In this document: positions 1 to 5,069 of the stretch, piece after piece
Numbering within the stretch: the first letter of the stretch is position 1
Layout: each line of letters starts with the position of its first letter
Origin: JABDGZ01 sp964487685
Lineage (GTDB): Bacteria > Omnitrophota > Gorgyraeia > Zapsychrales > Fredricksoniimonadaceae
Assembly (NCBI GenBank): GCA_964487685.1
Contig: CAZASA010000131.1
Coordinates: 1-5,090, forward strand
Length of the DNA stretch: 5,090 nucleotides
Direction of reading: 5' to 3'
Notes under the pieces: generated by a model
Told to the model about the DNA's origin: nothing
Seen by the model: the letters and a program-made list of their open reading frames with translations, nothing else
Database searches by the model: none
Position numbers and translations under genes: made by a program

Positions 1-886
1 ACCCGCGGGTCGTACGCATATGGACATACCCATCTTGAACAACCAGGTCCCTGCCTTCGACCAATTCAACGCCCATTTGCTGGGCTAAAAAAGAATGTTC
101 AAAATAGGCTGAATTGTAGGTCCCGGGTGTCAAGACCACGATCGTTGGTTTCTCACGGGGTGATAAATATTCCAATATTTCATGCAGCCGCAAAGGATAA
201 TCAGTGACAGGACGGATCTCCATGCGCTCAAAAACTTCCGGGAAGGTCCTCTTCATGATCTCACGGTTTCCCATCACATAAGAGACCCCTGAAGGCACCT
301 TCAAATTATCTTCCAGGACATAATTTGTCCCGTCGCTGTGCTTGATGATATCAATGCCGCTGACATGCGCCCATAAACCTCTGGAAGGAGACAAACCTTC
401 GCATTGTTTAAGGTAGCCGGCACTGGATAAAACCACGTCTGTGGGGATAATATTGTCCTTAAGAATATTTTTAGGCCCGTAAATATCCTGGATAAAGAAA
501 TTCAAGGCCTTGATCCTCTGCTTTAACCCTCGTTCGATCTTGTCCCACTCATCAGTATCAATGATGCGTGGGATGATATCAAAAGGAAATATCCTCTCAA
601 CCCCTGCCCCGTCCCGGTAAACATTAAAGGTGATCCCCATGGACATAAATGCTTTTTCGGCTGCGCGCTGGCGCTGGGCTACCTCACTAAACCCTAAGCC
701 CGACATGCTTTCAGTAAAGAATTGATAACAGTTTCTGACTTCTCCCTCAGAGGAGACCATCTCATCATGAAAATCATCCAGGCGATAGCGGCTGAACATC
801 CCTTCCGGCAGGTTAAGTTTGGGAAGAATACGTCGGGGCATTGCTTTGGAGAGGACAGCGGGTTTTTCTTTGAGGATTGATTTCAT
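1..886 (-). CDS. Circularly permuted type-2 ATP-grasp protein, 3' end off the window
   Basis: The open frame starts at ATG 886 and runs without a stop to the left edge, giving 295 residues; the C-terminal part is missing. The start is set by a near-perfect AGGAGGT 4 nt upstream. Family hallmarks in order are IFPFDIIPRII (99-109), EW..IERGLKQRIKALN (113-129), the VLEDN block (190-194) followed by PSG (198-200), and NSAYFEH (258-264) before GVELVEGRDL (272-281). These match the circularly permuted ATP-grasp family (formerly DUF404/DUF407). Family members are predicted ATP-dependent carboxylate-amine or peptide-bond-forming ligases of the cytoplasm and usually sit beside alpha-E and transglutaminase-like genes; any such partners would lie left of this window. 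The substrate is unknown. The gene has its own promoter and a long structured leader and is separated by a terminator from the copper genes, so I see no functional link to them. Confidence 0.93.
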   Translation of the reverse strand, partial: MKSILKEKPAVLSKAMPRRILPKLNLPEGMFSRYRLDDFHDEMVSSEGEVRNCYQFFTESMSGLGFSEVAQRQRAAEKAFMSMGITFNVYRDGAGVERIFPFDIIPRIIDTDEWDKIERGLKQRIKALNFFIQDIYGPKNILKDNIIPTDVVLSSAGYLKQCEGLSPSRGLWAHVSGIDIIKHSDGTNYVLEDNLKVPSGVSYVMGNREIMKRTFPEVFERMEIRPVTDYPLRLHEILEYLSPREKPTIVVLTPGTYNSAYFEHSFLAQQMGVELVEGRDLVVQDGYVHMRTTRG

Positions 887-890
887 AACT

Positions 891-897
891 ACCTCCT
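891..897 (-). promoter_or_regulatory. Ribosome binding site of the ATP-grasp gene
   Basis: On the minus strand AGGAGGT is followed by AGTT and then the ATG at 886. It is nearly a full anti-16S match and fixes the start. It lies about 15 nt after the U-tract of the second leader terminator, so translation would need transcription to pass that hairpin. Confidence 0.85.
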
Positions 898-911
898 GGC
901 TGAAATCTTTG

Positions 912-963
912 AAAATAAAAAAGCCCCCGCCGCTGCTTTAACATCATCGCAACGTGGGGGCTT
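912..963 (-). terminator. Second intrinsic-terminator-like hairpin in the ATP-grasp leader
   Basis: Read on the minus strand, AAGCCCCC (963-956) pairs perfectly with GGGGGCTT (928-921). Inside, CGTTGC can pair with GCAGCG with one G-U wobble. The 3' arm runs straight into TTTTTT, then ATTTT. GC-rich stem plus U-tract is the classic intrinsic terminator form. It stands upstream of the ribosome binding site of the same-strand gene, so it would stop the leader before the coding region unless antitermination occurs. A small GGGC/GCCC hairpin (971-968 with 961-958) would compete for its 5' arm. Confidence 0.72.
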
Positions 964-975
964 CAACGCCCTTAT

Positions 976-1006
976 TCCGCCATCTGGCGGATTCGCTCTA
1001 GGCGAA
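976..1006. repeat. Two tandem short palindromes in the leader (REP-like)
   Basis: TCCGCC and GGCGGA pair across a 4-nt loop (976-991). TTCGC and GCGAA pair immediately afterwards across a 5-nt loop (992-1006). The second one uses part of the U-tract of the first leader terminator. The pair could be a dispersed intergenic repeat or simply structural elements of the leader; one copy in one window cannot tell these apart. Confidence 0.45.
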
Positions 1007-1035
1007 AAAAATCCTGTACCTCGATCGGCACAGGA
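1005..1035 (-). terminator. First intrinsic-terminator-like hairpin in the ATP-grasp leader
   Basis: On the minus strand TCCTGTGCC (1035-1027) pairs with GGTACAGGA (1020-1012) over nine positions, one of them G-U, around a 6-nt loop, and is followed at once by seven T (1011-1005). It lies about 60 to 90 nt after the predicted transcription start. If it works, the short product would be a roughly 85-90 nt RNA. Confidence 0.75.
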
Positions 1036-1047
1036 CATCTTTGTCCT
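1032..1047 (-). promoter_or_regulatory. Possible antiterminator hairpin overlapping the first leader terminator
   Basis: On the minus strand AGGACA (1047-1042) pairs with TGTCCT (1037-1032) across a 4-nt loop AAGA. Positions 1035-1032 also belong to the 5' arm of the terminator at 1035-1005, so the two hairpins cannot both form completely. The overlap is only four bases, so the competition may be weak. The stretch upstream (1092-1048) has a further possible CTAAA/TTTAG pairing but matches no riboswitch class that I recognise. Confidence 0.4.
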
Positions 1048-1098
1048 AAACTTATCCCAAGCGTCTTTGCCCGGGCTTTAGATCTTAACTACAGTGTT

Positions 1099-1127
1099 AA
1101 TATACCTGATGTTCGCTAAAAAGTCAA
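1099..1127 (-). promoter_or_regulatory. Sigma70-type promoter for the ATP-grasp leader
   Basis: On the minus strand the -35 box TTGACT (1127-1122) and the -10 box TATATT (1104-1099) are separated by exactly 17 nt. Each box differs from consensus at a single position. Transcription would start near 1092 and give a leader of about 205 nt before the ATG at 886. A second TTGACA occurs 11 nt further upstream (1138-1133) but is badly spaced for this -10. Confidence 0.75.
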
Positions 1128-1146
1128 GGCATGTCAATCCCAAAAC

Positions 1147-1180
1147 AAAGAAAAACCCAGCCTCCTTTTAGGGAGCTGGG
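1147..1180 (-). terminator. Intrinsic terminator closing the copper module
   Basis: On the minus strand CCCAGC+TCC pairs with GGA+GCTGGG around a short A-rich loop with one bulged G (1180-1156), followed by TTTTTCTTT. It lies 53 nt after the stop of the 84-aa metal-binding protein gene and before the promoter of the ATP-grasp gene, so it separates the two transcription units. The plus-strand reading also ends in a T-containing run (CTTTCTT) but is weaker. Confidence 0.88.
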
Positions 1181-1232
1181 CTTTCTTATGATTACGGGGA
1201 GATGGTTTGAATCTCTCAGGAATAACTATTCT

Positions 1233-1487
1233 TTAAGAATGTCTCATTCCACAACAACCGCATGGCGGCTTTTGAGCCACCGTATTACCTTCCTTTTTAA
1301 TTAACTTCATCCCACAAATTGGACAATTGCCTGGATGATCATAAAAAACATTAGGATGCATTGGGCAATAGTAAACATCGTGTTTCTTCTCAACTTGTTT
1401 AGTTTGATGAAGCTGCTGCATTGTCATCCCAGCAACCGGCAGAAATGAAATTAGCATAATGATCATTATAATATTCTTAGTTTTCAT
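1233..1487 (-). CDS. Small exported heavy-metal-binding-domain protein with CGCCG tail
   Basis: This 84-residue protein has a signal peptide or N-terminal membrane anchor (about 1-21: MKTKN, then a hydrophobic run). A compact heavy-metal-binding domain follows: YYCPMHP (39-45), then HPGNCPICGMKL (51-62). The C-terminal tail carries CGCCGM (76-81) and a final RH. The core is close in sequence to residues 56-79 of the copper ATPase encoded upstream, and this CPMHP...CPxCGM motif is known in copper and silver efflux proteins. Ligands are probably the Cys, Met and His of these motifs. I infer a periplasmic or membrane-tethered copper binder. I chose the ATG at 1487 because AGAGG lies 4 nt upstream and the signal peptide starts there; the frame extends to a GTG at 1526, but those 13 extra residues would be charged and unlike a signal peptide. 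It is last in the module, followed by a terminator. Confidence 0.85.
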   Translation of the reverse strand: MKTKNIIMIIMLISFLPVAGMTMQQLHQTKQVEKKHDVYYCPMHPNVFYDHPGNCPICGMKLIKKEGNTVAQKPPCGCCGMRHS

Positions 1488-1554
1488 AGAACCTCTACTT
1501 TCTAGATCTCGCCTCCCTCCACTCACAGGCGTGTGTGCTTTTTATTTTTATTCT

Positions 1555-1593
1555 ATTGTCATGGTGGCGGTATACGGCAGCCACCATGACAAT
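1555..1593. repeat. Perfect 14-bp inverted repeat between the last two copper-module genes
   Basis: The arm ATTGTCATGGTGGC (1555-1568) is exactly reverse-complementary to 1580-1593, with an 11-nt loop. It begins 12 nt after the stop codon of the 154-aa gene and lies about 68 nt before the start of the 84-aa gene. On neither strand is it followed by a U-tract: the minus strand continues AGAATAAAAATAAAAA. So it is not a standard intrinsic terminator. It could be an mRNA-stabilising or processing hairpin, a factor-dependent stop, or a protein-binding palindrome. Confidence 0.85.
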
Positions 1594-1604
1594 AAAGAAT
1601 AATA

Positions 1605-2069
1605 TTATTTTCCAAAACCAACTATTACAGCCCTATTGCCGGACATAGTATTCATCTTTGCGCTGACTATTTGCCCCAATTGTAACGAAGCAATTGTCCC
1701 GTCATCCGTTGAAACTACTGATGTCTTCGGGCAATGTTTATTCTCTATGACAATAACATTATTCCTAGGATTGATAGACGTAACCACGCCTATGTTATCC
1801 TGATTCAGACCGCCTATGTCTTTTTTAGAGATAGCCATCCCAATAGGAGTAGTGTTTACTGAGGTACTTGCCTCTGTATAGGTATTGACCCAAACACCAT
1901 TTACTTTGATTGGGACTGGGTTTTCCGGAATGTTGACGCTCATAACAGCCGGATGCGCATAACCATTTCCAGTTATGTAAGAATCAGAATTTGCACGATT
2001 GGCAAAAGCATTGCCAACTAATCCTACTGTTGCTGCGAATGTTAAGATGAACATTATTTTGTTTTTCAT
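1605..2069 (-). CDS. Exported 154-aa protein of unknown function, possible small beta-barrel (CusF-like?)
   Basis: A clear Sec-type signal peptide occupies residues 1-23 (MKNK, hydrophobic core, AFA before the likely cut). The mature protein has about 131 residues. Residues 50-75 (NPVPIKVNGVWVNTYTEA) have no known motif. Residues 92-152 show alternating beta-type segments, IGVVTSINPRNNVIVIE, then LQLGQIVSAK and RAVIVGF. That rhythm recalls OB-fold domains such as CusF or DUF5666, but it lacks the Met/Trp copper site of CusF; the only Cys is at 113 (KHCPK). I do not assign a function. The ATG at 2069 is preferred over one at 2117 because GAGGA lies 4 nt upstream and it begins the signal peptide. 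Its neighbours suggest envelope copper stress. The ribosome binding site is part of an inverted repeat (see 2074-2165). Confidence 0.78.
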   Translation of the reverse strand: MKNKIMFILTFAATVGLVGNAFANRANSDSYITGNGYAHPAVMSVNIPENPVPIKVNGVWVNTYTEASTSVNTTPIGMAISKKDIGGLNQDNIGVVTSINPRNNVIVIENKHCPKTSVVSTDDGTIASLQLGQIVSAKMNTMSGNRAVIVGFGK

Positions 2070-2073
2070 AGCT

Positions 2074-2165
2074 TCCTCGCTTTTTTTATTGATTCCTTCA
2101 TTGGAATCAGGCAACACACTAATTGTTAATTAAAAGATAACTACAAACAGAAGTACAAGCGAGGA
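2074..2165 (-). promoter_or_regulatory. Inverted repeat able to mask the ribosome binding site of the 154-aa gene
   Basis: On the minus strand TCCTCGCTT (2165-2157), two nt after the stop codon of the 136-aa gene, is the exact reverse complement of AAGCGAGGA (2082-2074), which contains the GAGGA ribosome binding site of the 154-aa gene. In a shared transcript the two could form a 9-bp stem enclosing about 74 nt, masking the site. A ribosome terminating on the upstream gene would cover the first arm and could free it. This is a structural inference only. Confidence 0.5.
2090..2109. repeat. 7-bp inverted repeat in the leader of the 154-aa gene
   Basis: TGATTCC (2090-2096) and GGAATCA (2103-2109) are exact reverse complements with a 6-nt loop. 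The element lies inside the larger repeat at 2074-2165, about 20 nt before the start codon, and on the minus strand is followed by ATAAAAAAA. It may be an inner hairpin of the leader RNA or an operator. No good promoter is visible next to it. Confidence 0.5.
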
Positions 2166-2167
2166 TG

Positions 2168-2578
2168 TTAAAGGCGTAAAACTGATATTTGCAGATACAA
2201 AGGCAGGGAATTGAGTGCTACTTTAGGTGGAGACTGATAATTAAAGAAAGCAGGAGGTATTACGCCTGCTGAAAAAGATGTATCCGAGAAAAGAGTTAAT
2301 TTAGAATTAAAGAAAGTAAATTTAGGGAAAACAATGTTTAACTTAGTATTGCTATAACTTTCCGTTAATTTTTCACATTGAAATTGAGAAGATTGGCAGG
2401 GATCCCCATGGAAAGTCGTCCCTTTCTGTAGGGCTTGCCCTGAAGGCATCATGCTGGCCATGGCCATGGTATTGCTCTTGGCACTGCCCATCCCCATGCA
2501 ACAAAAAGAAAGTGTCAAATAGAGAAATGGAAGAATTGCTACACAGACAACTGCAATCTTTTTAAATGAATTTCGCAT
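2168..2578 (-). CDS. Met/Cys-rich membrane-anchored or exported protein of unknown family, copper-associated by context
   Basis: This 136-residue product has a basic N-terminus (MRNSFKK) and one hydrophobic segment at about 8-26, either a signal peptide or an anchor. A metal-ligand-rich stretch follows: CCMGMG (26-31), MAMASMM (38-44), His57, Cys61 and Cys68. The rest is aromatic and Ser/Thr-rich and ends in PLYLQISVLRL (126-136), with no domain that I recognise. The Met/Cys pattern and position directly after a copper ATPase suggest copper binding or sensing at the envelope; this is inference. LSFC at 23-26 is not a convincing lipobox because Phe sits just before Cys. The start at ATG 2578 has no good ribosome binding site: AAAGG lies 16 nt away, and an in-frame stop is three codons upstream, so initiation may be weak. 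It has its own promoter (2661-2633). Confidence 0.75.
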   Translation of the reverse strand: MRNSFKKIAVVCVAILPFLYLTLSFCCMGMGSAKSNTMAMASMMPSGQALQKGTTFHGDPCQSSQFQCEKLTESYSNTKLNIVFPKFTFFNSKLTLFSDTSFSAGVIPPAFFNYQSPPKVALNSLPLYLQISVLRL

Positions 2579-2632
2579 ATAAATTTATTTTTGACCTTTA
2601 GCTTTAAAAGTGGGATATTAAGCCACGTTTAA

Positions 2633-2661
2633 AGTATAAAACTATCCAGTCCTTTCCTCAA
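2633..2661 (-). promoter_or_regulatory. Sigma70-type promoter for the small copper-module genes
   Basis: On the minus strand TTGAGG (2661-2656) and TATACT (2638-2633) are 17 nt apart, matching consensus at 4 of 6 and 5 of 6 positions. The predicted start near 2626 would give a 5' UTR of about 48 nt for the gene at 2578. The spacer has no dyad and is 17 nt, not the 19-20 nt used by MerR/CueR-type activators, so CueR-like control is unlikely here. Confidence 0.62.
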
Positions 2662-2671
2662 TCAGTAATAC

Positions 2672-2686
2672 TACGTACCGCACGTA
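2672..2686. promoter_or_regulatory. Short palindrome upstream of the -35 box, possible operator
   Basis: TACGT and ACGTA are reverse complements separated by ACCGC; ACGTAC is also directly repeated at 2673 and 2682. The element sits about 10 bp upstream of the -35 box of the promoter at 2661-2633, where an activator site would be expected. Arms of 5 bp are short enough to occur by chance. The rest of the 148-nt gap between 2726 and 2579 shows no terminator after the ATPase gene, so readthrough into the small genes is possible. Confidence 0.3.
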
Positions 2687-2726
2687 CATCAAAATCTTAG
2701 TTGCCGTAATCTTAAAGCAATACCCC

Positions 2727-5009
2727 CTATTCCTTCGCTTGTCGAAACCTGGATAATTGTAAAGCGTTAGCTATAACGGACACTGAACTGACACTCATCG
2801 CGGCCCCAGCAACCATAGGATTTAATAGAATGCCCCAAAATGGATACAAAATACCCGCGGCAATAGGGATCCCCAAAGCATTATATATAAAAGCAAAAAA
2901 TAGATTCTGGCGAATATTAGACATCACGGCACGGCTGAGTTTCAGGGCATTGACAATCCCATTAAGATCCCCTTTAACCAAGGTTATCCCTGCGCTTTCG
3001 ATGGCCACGTCCGTCCCTGTTCCCATTGCCACACCCACGTCCGCCTGGGCTAAAGCTGGAGCATCATTAATACCATCCCCTGCCATCATCACCACAGCCC
3101 CTTGGGCTTTAAATATCTTTACGATTTCTTGTTTGCTCTTTGGTTCTAGTTCTGCCTGTACATCATCAATATTAAGTTCTTTAGCAATCACTTCAGCAGT
3201 CTTACGATTATCTCCTGTCAGCATAACAACCTTGATCCCCATCAAATGAAGCGCCTCAATGGCTTGTGGCGTTGATTTCTTGATCGGATCTGAAATACCT
3301 AACAATCCTATCACCTTTTTTTCATTTGCTACCCAAACAACGGTCTGGGCCTTTGCCTGCAATTCAATAGACTTACTTTTTAAATCTTCCGGAATATTGA
3401 TCTTCTGTTCTTCTATAAACCTTTGTTTTCCTAAAATAATACTTTGTCCGTTAAGCTTGGCCCTTAGACCGCCCCCGGTAACTGATTCAAAATCTTGAAT
3501 AGGGTCTATCTTGGCATTTTTCTCTTTAGCGTAATCAATAATAGCTCGGGCTAATGGATGTTCACTGCTTTGTTCCAAGGATGCAGACACACTCAACAAT
3601 TGAGATTCATTTGAGTCTTGTGACGGGACACAACTTGTCACCTTTGGTTTTCCTTCCGTAAGGGTCCCTGTTTTATCCGTTAGCAAATAAGTAATTTTCT
3701 CTGCTTTCTCAATACTTTCTGCATTTTTGATCAAAATTCCCATTTGTGCCCCACGGCCCACACCGACCATAATCGACATCGGTGTCGCTAATCCGAGCGC
3801 ACAGGGACAGGCAATGATCAAAACTGCTAACGCATTAACAATAGCGTATGCTAAAGTAGGGACAGGCCCCCAAACGCTCCATACAATAAATGTCACGACC
3901 GCAATGACAAGAACTACAGGAACAAAATATCCAGAAACCTTGTCCGCTAAATTTTGAATGGGTGCGCGGCTGAGCTGGGCTTCGGCCACCATATGAACAA
4001 TTTGTGAAAGCAAGGTTTCGGTGCCGATCTTCTCTGTTTTCATAAGAAAAGTACCTGTCTGATTGACCGTTGCACCGATGACACGCTCGCCAACATTTTT
4101 CTCTAACGGGATCGCCTCACCCGAAATCATGGATTCATCAATGCTACTTTTCCCTTCGGTTATAATCCCATCCAAAGGCACTTTTTCTCCGGGGCGGACC
4201 CGTAGGATATCTCCTTTTTGAACGGAATCAATAGGTACATCTTCTTCAATCCCGTTACGAATTCGATGTCCATTCTTTGCCGCTAACCCCAAAAGGGCTT
4301 TGATGGCCAGCCCTGTTTGGCTGCGTGCACGGGCCTCCAGCAATTGCCCCAAGATAATCAAGACTGTGATGACAGCAGCGGATTCAAAATAAAGATCAAT
4401 CTTTCCCATCTTCTTTAATGAATCCGAAAAAATTTGGGGAAATAGTACGGCTACAACGCTATAACCATACGCTGTACCCACCCCCATCGAAATCAACATA
4501 TACATATTAAGGCTTCTGTTAACCAACGATTGCCAGCCTTTGACAAAAAACATCCCTCCTGCCCACAAAACAACTGGTGTTGCTAAAGCCAGTTGTACGA
4601 AGGGCAATAAACGTTGCGGTATAAATCCTAAAATATTTATAACAGGGAACATTTCGCCTAACATCAATAGGACAAGAGGGACTGTCAGTGCAAGACCAAT
4701 CCAGAATTTACGTGATAAAGAGATAATCCCCTTTTGGTCTTCACTGCTCTCGCCGCAGGGGTTTAGAGGTTCCAGAGGCATACCACACTTTGGGCAGTCT
4801 CCAGGATGGTCTTGACGAATTTCCGGATGCATCGGGCAGGTATAAATTGACTTCACTTGTTGGACAGAAACAGACTTTGAAATTACAATTTGTTGCAGGA
4901 ATTTATCTTTGCAATGCTGGCAACAAAAATAAAAATCTTGGCCATCATTTTTAACATTTAAAGATGAGCTAATTTCAACATTCATCCCGCAAGTAGGATC
5001 TTTAGGCAC
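2727..5009 (-). CDS. copA: Cu(I)-exporting P1B-1 ATPase with N-terminal YHS and heavy-metal-binding domains
   Basis: This 760-residue inner-membrane pump couples ATP hydrolysis to Cu(I) (possibly Ag(I)) export from the cytoplasm. The N-terminus has a YHS domain (PTCGM 5-9, FCCQHC 28-33) and then the CPMHP...CPKCGM domain (58-77), instead of the usual HMA repeats. The core follows: actuator loop SGEA (296-299), CPC transport motif in TM6 (401-403), phosphorylation site DKTGT (445-449), SEHP nucleotide motif (482-485), TGDN (598-601) and GDGINDAP (644-651). Subtype P1B-1 residues are present: YN in TM7 (709-710) and Met738/Ser742 in TM8. All catalytic residues are intact and the length is normal. 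The start is a GTG at 5009 with weak GAGA 4 nt upstream; an in-frame stop lies five codons upstream, and the next ATG (residue 9) would cut into the YHS motif. The symbol follows function; silver-type relatives share this architecture. Confidence 0.96.
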   Translation of the reverse strand: MPKDPTCGMNVEISSSLNVKNDGQDFYFCCQHCKDKFLQQIVISKSVSVQQVKSIYTCPMHPEIRQDHPGDCPKCGMPLEPLNPCGESSEDQKGIISLSRKFWIGLALTVPLVLLMLGEMFPVINILGFIPQRLLPFVQLALATPVVLWAGGMFFVKGWQSLVNRSLNMYMLISMGVGTAYGYSVVAVLFPQIFSDSLKKMGKIDLYFESAAVITVLIILGQLLEARARSQTGLAIKALLGLAAKNGHRIRNGIEEDVPIDSVQKGDILRVRPGEKVPLDGIITEGKSSIDESMISGEAIPLEKNVGERVIGATVNQTGTFLMKTEKIGTETLLSQIVHMVAEAQLSRAPIQNLADKVSGYFVPVVLVIAVVTFIVWSVWGPVPTLAYAIVNALAVLIIACPCALGLATPMSIMVGVGRGAQMGILIKNAESIEKAEKITYLLTDKTGTLTEGKPKVTSCVPSQDSNESQLLSVSASLEQSSEHPLARAIIDYAKEKNAKIDPIQDFESVTGGGLRAKLNGQSIILGKQRFIEEQKINIPEDLKSKSIELQAKAQTVVWVANEKKVIGLLGISDPIKKSTPQAIEALHLMGIKVVMLTGDNRKTAEVIAKELNIDDVQAELEPKSKQEIVKIFKAQGAVVMMAGDGINDAPALAQADVGVAMGTGTDVAIESAGITLVKGDLNGIVNALKLSRAVMSNIRQNLFFAFIYNALGIPIAAGILYPFWGILLNPMVAGAAMSVSSVSVIANALQLSRFRQAKE

Positions 5010-5040
5010 AAATTCTCTTTTTTAAAAGAAAAAAAAGAAA

Positions 5041-5069
5041 GGGACTGGAACCATTTTGGGGACAGGTTA
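5041..5069. repeat. Imperfect tandem GGGAC repeat upstream of the ATPase gene (REP-like remnant?)
   Basis: Two related units, GGGACTGGAACC and GGGACAGGTTATCC, stand around CATTTTG. Such GGGAC(A/T)GG...CC units resemble the dispersed intergenic repeats often found near Y1 (REP-associated) transposases in environmental bacteria; that comparison is from memory. Between this element and the GTG is an A/T-only-like tract (5010-5040), and I see no convincing promoter for the ATPase gene within 5010-5090, so it may lie beyond the right edge. Confidence 0.35.

Noticed and set aside
1199..1215. Hairpin GAGAT-N7-ATCTC with a GGTTTGAATC string resembling a tRNA T-arm
   Set aside because: The 7-nt loop would be GGTTTGA, not the TTCRANY form, and no acceptor, D or anticodon arms can be built around it.
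1205..1225. CCTGAGAG on the minus strand, similar to the CUGAGA of TPP riboswitches
   Set aside because: It lies downstream of a stop codon and before a terminator, and no other TPP riboswitch element is present.
1488..1526. N-terminal extension of the 84-aa protein to a GTG at 1526
   Set aside because: The extension is charged and not signal-like, whereas the ATG at 1487 has a well-placed AGAGG and begins a good signal peptide.
2070..2117. N-terminal extension of the 154-aa protein to an ATG at 2117
   Set aside because: It would bury the signal peptide behind 16 polar residues and would ignore the well-placed GAGGA before 2069.
2118..2156. Separate promoter for the 154-aa gene (TTGTAC, 18 nt, TTTAAT on the minus strand)
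   Set aside because: The -35 box matches consensus at only 3 of 6 positions in an AT-rich stretch, so it is not distinguishable from chance.
2498..2509. Lipoprotein lipobox at LSFC in the 136-aa protein
   Set aside because: Phe directly before Cys does not fit the usual Gly/Ala/Ser requirement.
2830..4815. Several open frames on the plus strand
   Set aside because: They are antisense to the intact ATPase gene, have no recognisable domains, and their composition is explained by its codon pattern.
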